Shown in pieces: positions 62,248 to 64,000 of a stretch of DNA of 64,000 nucleotides. The notes beneath the pieces are model-generated. The model ran no database searches and was not told the origin of the DNA. It saw nothing but the letters and a program-made list of their open reading frames with translations. The stretch's first letter is position 1. Every line of letters begins with the position of its first letter. Position numbers and translations under genes: made by a program. Source of the stretch: Pseudomarimonas salicorniae (GTDB lineage: Bacteria > Pseudomonadota > Gammaproteobacteria > Xanthomonadales > Xanthomonadaceae); NCBI RefSeq assembly GCF_023156535.1, contig NZ_JALNMH010000015.1, forward strand, positions 20,715 through 84,714. The letters run 5' to 3'.

Positions 62248-62637
62248 ATGAATCTCTTCCTGGCATTGGCCAGCGGCATTGCGGTGCTCACCGCCGTCGT
62301 GCATTCGCTGCTGGGAGAGTTGCTGATCTTCCGCCGCCTGCGTGCGGGCTCGCTGCTGCCCGGGAGGCCGGCTCCGCCGCTAAGTGTCGGACATCTGCGG
62401 ATCCTCTGGGCCACCTGGCATGCGCTGTCCCTGTTCGGCCTTGGCTTTGCCTGGCTGCTCTGGCGTCTCGCAGCGGATGTGGCAGCGCCGCAAGGCGTGG
62501 ATGTGCCGGCCGCTGCCAGCGTGGCGTTCGCCGCGAGCGGACTGCTGGTGCTGCTCGCCACGCGCGGCCGCCATCCGGGCTGGATCGCGCTGGCCCTTGC
62601 CGCTGCCCTCGCCGCGTGGGGCCAGGCCGCCGGCTGA
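62248..62637 (+). CDS. hypothetical four-helix membrane protein
   Basis: A 129-residue protein with four predicted membrane helices (residues 4-22, 50-70, 80-98, 107-125) and charged loops (FRRLRAGSLLPGRPAPPLSV). I do not recognise the family. AAGGGGC lies 6 bases before the ATG at 62248; the frame extends further but with unlike composition. Confidence 0.65.
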   Translation: MNLFLALASGIAVLTAVVHSLLGELLIFRRLRAGSLLPGRPAPPLSVGHLRILWATWHALSLFGLGFAWLLWRLAADVAAPQGVDVPAAASVAFAASGLLVLLATRGRHPGWIALALAAALAAWGQAAG

Positions 62638-62707
62638 TCGACCCGCAGTGGCGCTGGGCTGCGCAGAGGGGGTATGGTCAGTGCTCAGCGACCCGTGGAG
62701 TGCGCGC

Positions 62708-63046
62708 ATGAACAGGCTGTTTGGCTGGATGCTTGCCGGCTGCATGATCCTGTTGACCGGCTGCGGCATCGAGGTGCCTCCCGAGAAGGCGGCCTACATA
62801 GGCGAGTGGCAGGCGACGACCATGTACCTGCTGATCACCCGCGATGGTTCGGTGCGCTACAAACGCATCGAGGGCGGCGTAACGACGTCGGTAGAAGGGC
62901 CGCTGAAGGCCTTCGATGGCGACAACTTCGAGGTCGGCGTCGGCCCCATGTCCACCACCTTCATCGTCAACCGCCCCCCTTATCTCGACGGAGAGACCTG
63001 GAAGATGCAGGTGGATGGCGTGCCGCTGACGAAAACGGCCGAGTAG
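62708..63046 (+). CDS. hypothetical small lipoprotein
   Basis: A 112-residue protein with a lipoprotein signal (LAGCMILLTGC, Cys at residue 19) and an all-beta remainder (YIGEWQATTMYLLITRDGSV, GPMSTTFIVNRPPYLDGETW). The pattern fits small outer-membrane lipoproteins with a lipocalin-like or immunoglobulin-like fold. Function unknown. Start ATG at 62708 selected for the lipobox; no strong ribosome site. Confidence 0.65.
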   Translation: MNRLFGWMLAGCMILLTGCGIEVPPEKAAYIGEWQATTMYLLITRDGSVRYKRIEGGVTTSVEGPLKAFDGDNFEVGVGPMSTTFIVNRPPYLDGETWKMQVDGVPLTKTAE

Positions 63047-63174
63047 GCCTGCGGAGGCGGAATGGCAAGGGAGTGCGCTAGAACCATCTGGACCGCGGCG
63101 GGATCACCTGGTCCGCTGCGACCCCGGGTAGGTCGTGGTTCGCGCCTGCCAGTCGGGCCTTGGGGCCGCTAGCC

Positions 63175-63693
63175 ATGCGTCCGGTTCAAGTCAGCTCGAC
63201 GCGCCCGCCGGACGGGTGCCAGGTCGCCGAGGTGCGCGCGCTGGACGAGCGCGACGTCCTCCTTCTGCGCAGGATGCTGGAGTTCTTCTCCAAGGTGCTT
63301 GGCAGGCGCGACGCGCCCGCCGCCCTGGCCCCGGACGACGGCTACCTGCTGGGGCTGCTTGAGGACCCGGGCTTCATCGCCATCGCCGCCATGGATGGCG
63401 AACGGCTTGTCGGCGGACTGGCAGGTTATGTTCTTCGCCGCTTTGATCAGGTGCGCTCCGAGTTCCACCTGCACGACCTGGGAGTTGTGCCGGACTGCCG
63501 CCGGCAGGGCATCGCCAGCGCCCTGATCGAGGCCTTGCAGGAGCTGGCCGCGGCGCGCGGCATCGACCTGATCATCGTCGAGGCCACACGCAGCGACCGG
63601 CCGGCCGTGGCCCTGTACGAGAAGTTCGGTCGCCGCCACGAGGTCTTCCACTTCGACATCCGCCCGTTCACCTTGCGCATTGCCCAGGGCTGA
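63175..63693 (+). CDS. GNAT acetyltransferase, AAC(3)-I-like
   Basis: A 172-residue GNAT enzyme that resembles aminoglycoside 3-N-acetyltransferase I over most of its length: FIAIAAMDGERLVGGLAGYV, FDQVRSEFHLHDLGV, acetyl-CoA site RRQGIASALIEAL and PAVALYEKFGRRHEVFHFDI. The last motif (ALYxKxGxRxEVxHFDI) is the family hallmark. A resistance function is not implied; chromosomal homologues may have other substrates. Start ATG at 63175, with TTG at 63160 as alternative. Confidence 0.85.
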   Translation: MRPVQVSSTRPPDGCQVAEVRALDERDVLLLRRMLEFFSKVLGRRDAPAALAPDDGYLLGLLEDPGFIAIAAMDGERLVGGLAGYVLRRFDQVRSEFHLHDLGVVPDCRRQGIASALIEALQELAAARGIDLIIVEATRSDRPAVALYEKFGRRHEVFHFDIRPFTLRIAQG

Positions 63694-63849
63694 GCGCGAA
63701 ACTCCCACAGTCGGGGCAGGGATTGGCGATTTCCAGCCTGCCGGATCAGTTTGATCGCCGAACTGACCAGCTCCGGCGTGCTGACCGAGCCGTATCGGCG
63801 GTACGCTGACGGGCTGGTCTCGACCCAACGTGCGTTCGGTGACGTGTGC

Positions 63850-63889
63850 TTTGGGCGCAAAGAAGACCTTCCACAACACCCGAATGTAG
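63850..63889 (-). repeat. module D repeat, second copy
   Basis: Inverted copy of 41776-41814: the minus strand reads CTACATTCGGGTGTTGTGGA through TGCGCCCAAA. It begins 16 bases from the stop codon of the IS110-like gene. The 210 bases between the acetyltransferase and the transposase hold nothing else apart from an ACTCCCACAG fragment of module C near 63700. Confidence 0.8.
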
Positions 63890-63904
63890 ACACTCTGTTC
63901 CCTG

Positions 63905-64000
63905 TCAAGCGATTTCTTGGCTCGGGAACAGCCTGCTCCCGTCGTACTTTTCTGGGCTTTTGACGAGGGTCCAGGCAGCGGTGAGCAGCTTTCTCATGAC
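63905..64000 (-). mobile_element. IS110-like transposase, C-terminal fragment at window edge
   Basis: The last 31 residues of a frame on the minus strand are visible (VMRKLLTAAWTLVKSPEKYD, then GSRLFPSQEIA and a stop at 63905-63907). MRKLL-x-x-A-W is the characteristic C-terminal block of IS110/IS1111 recombinases. The rest of the element lies beyond the window, so intactness cannot be judged. IS110 elements lack long terminal repeats and use an RNA-guided recombinase. Confidence 0.65.

Overview
The window is GC-rich chromosomal DNA from a gammaproteobacterium, most likely of the Lysobacterales (Xanthomonadales). I infer this from the order rpsB-tsf / map-glnD-dapD, the DUF1631 protein, the PntAA/PntAB/PntB set, the rsxCDGE-nth operon and an extracellular protein ending in a DGFE-type C-terminus. 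No rRNA, tRNA or CRISPR array was seen. Both ends cut a gene: an FG-GAP repeat protein on the left and an IS110-like transposase on the right.

Layout. 0-8 kb is core translation and nitrogen metabolism (tsf, rpsB, map, glnD, dapD). 8.4-15 kb is a run of small stress-type proteins (CBS pair, glycine-zipper protein, SDR with a long hydrophilic N-terminus, a 58-residue disordered protein, BON protein) ending in an orphan sigma-54 response regulator; two sigma-54-type (-24/-12) promoters and two matching GGGAA-N5-TTCC palindromes suggest a local regulon. 15-25.7 kb holds an esterase, a 2OG-Fe oxygenase, purU with a coupled solute-binding protein, a GAF-GAF-GGDEF-EAL protein, a secreted endopeptidase, a DegS-type protease and a PhzF protein.

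25.7-28.0 kb is a three-gene cassette between large inverted copies of a composite intergenic repeat. 28.1-30.8 kb is the most notable locus: an ECF sigma factor followed by hvfA-hvfB-hvfC, a peptide-modification operon of the bufferin/HvfABC type. Its precursor carries ten EGKCG pentapeptides in doublets. A copper chaperone (PCuAC) with a histidine-rich tail is at 40.9 kb.

31-46.6 kb has a phosphate-selective-type porin, the rsxCDGE-nth operon (without rsxA/rsxB), crotonases, an FKBP isomerase, Nudix and sulfurtransferase genes, then mutY-yggX with an AsmA-like gene, ftsY, rsmD and coaD. Between the copper chaperone and yggX lies a 0.4-kb mosaic of REP-like repeats. 46.6-64 kb has a lipoprotein, ferredoxin, ggt, DUF4920 and TMEM43-like genes, a PhoX-like protein, a MAPEG protein, an exonuclease-nitroreductase pair, the DUF1631 protein, the transhydrogenase operon, small hypothetical genes, an AAC(3)-I-like acetyltransferase, and the IS110-like end next to another copy of the intergenic repeat.
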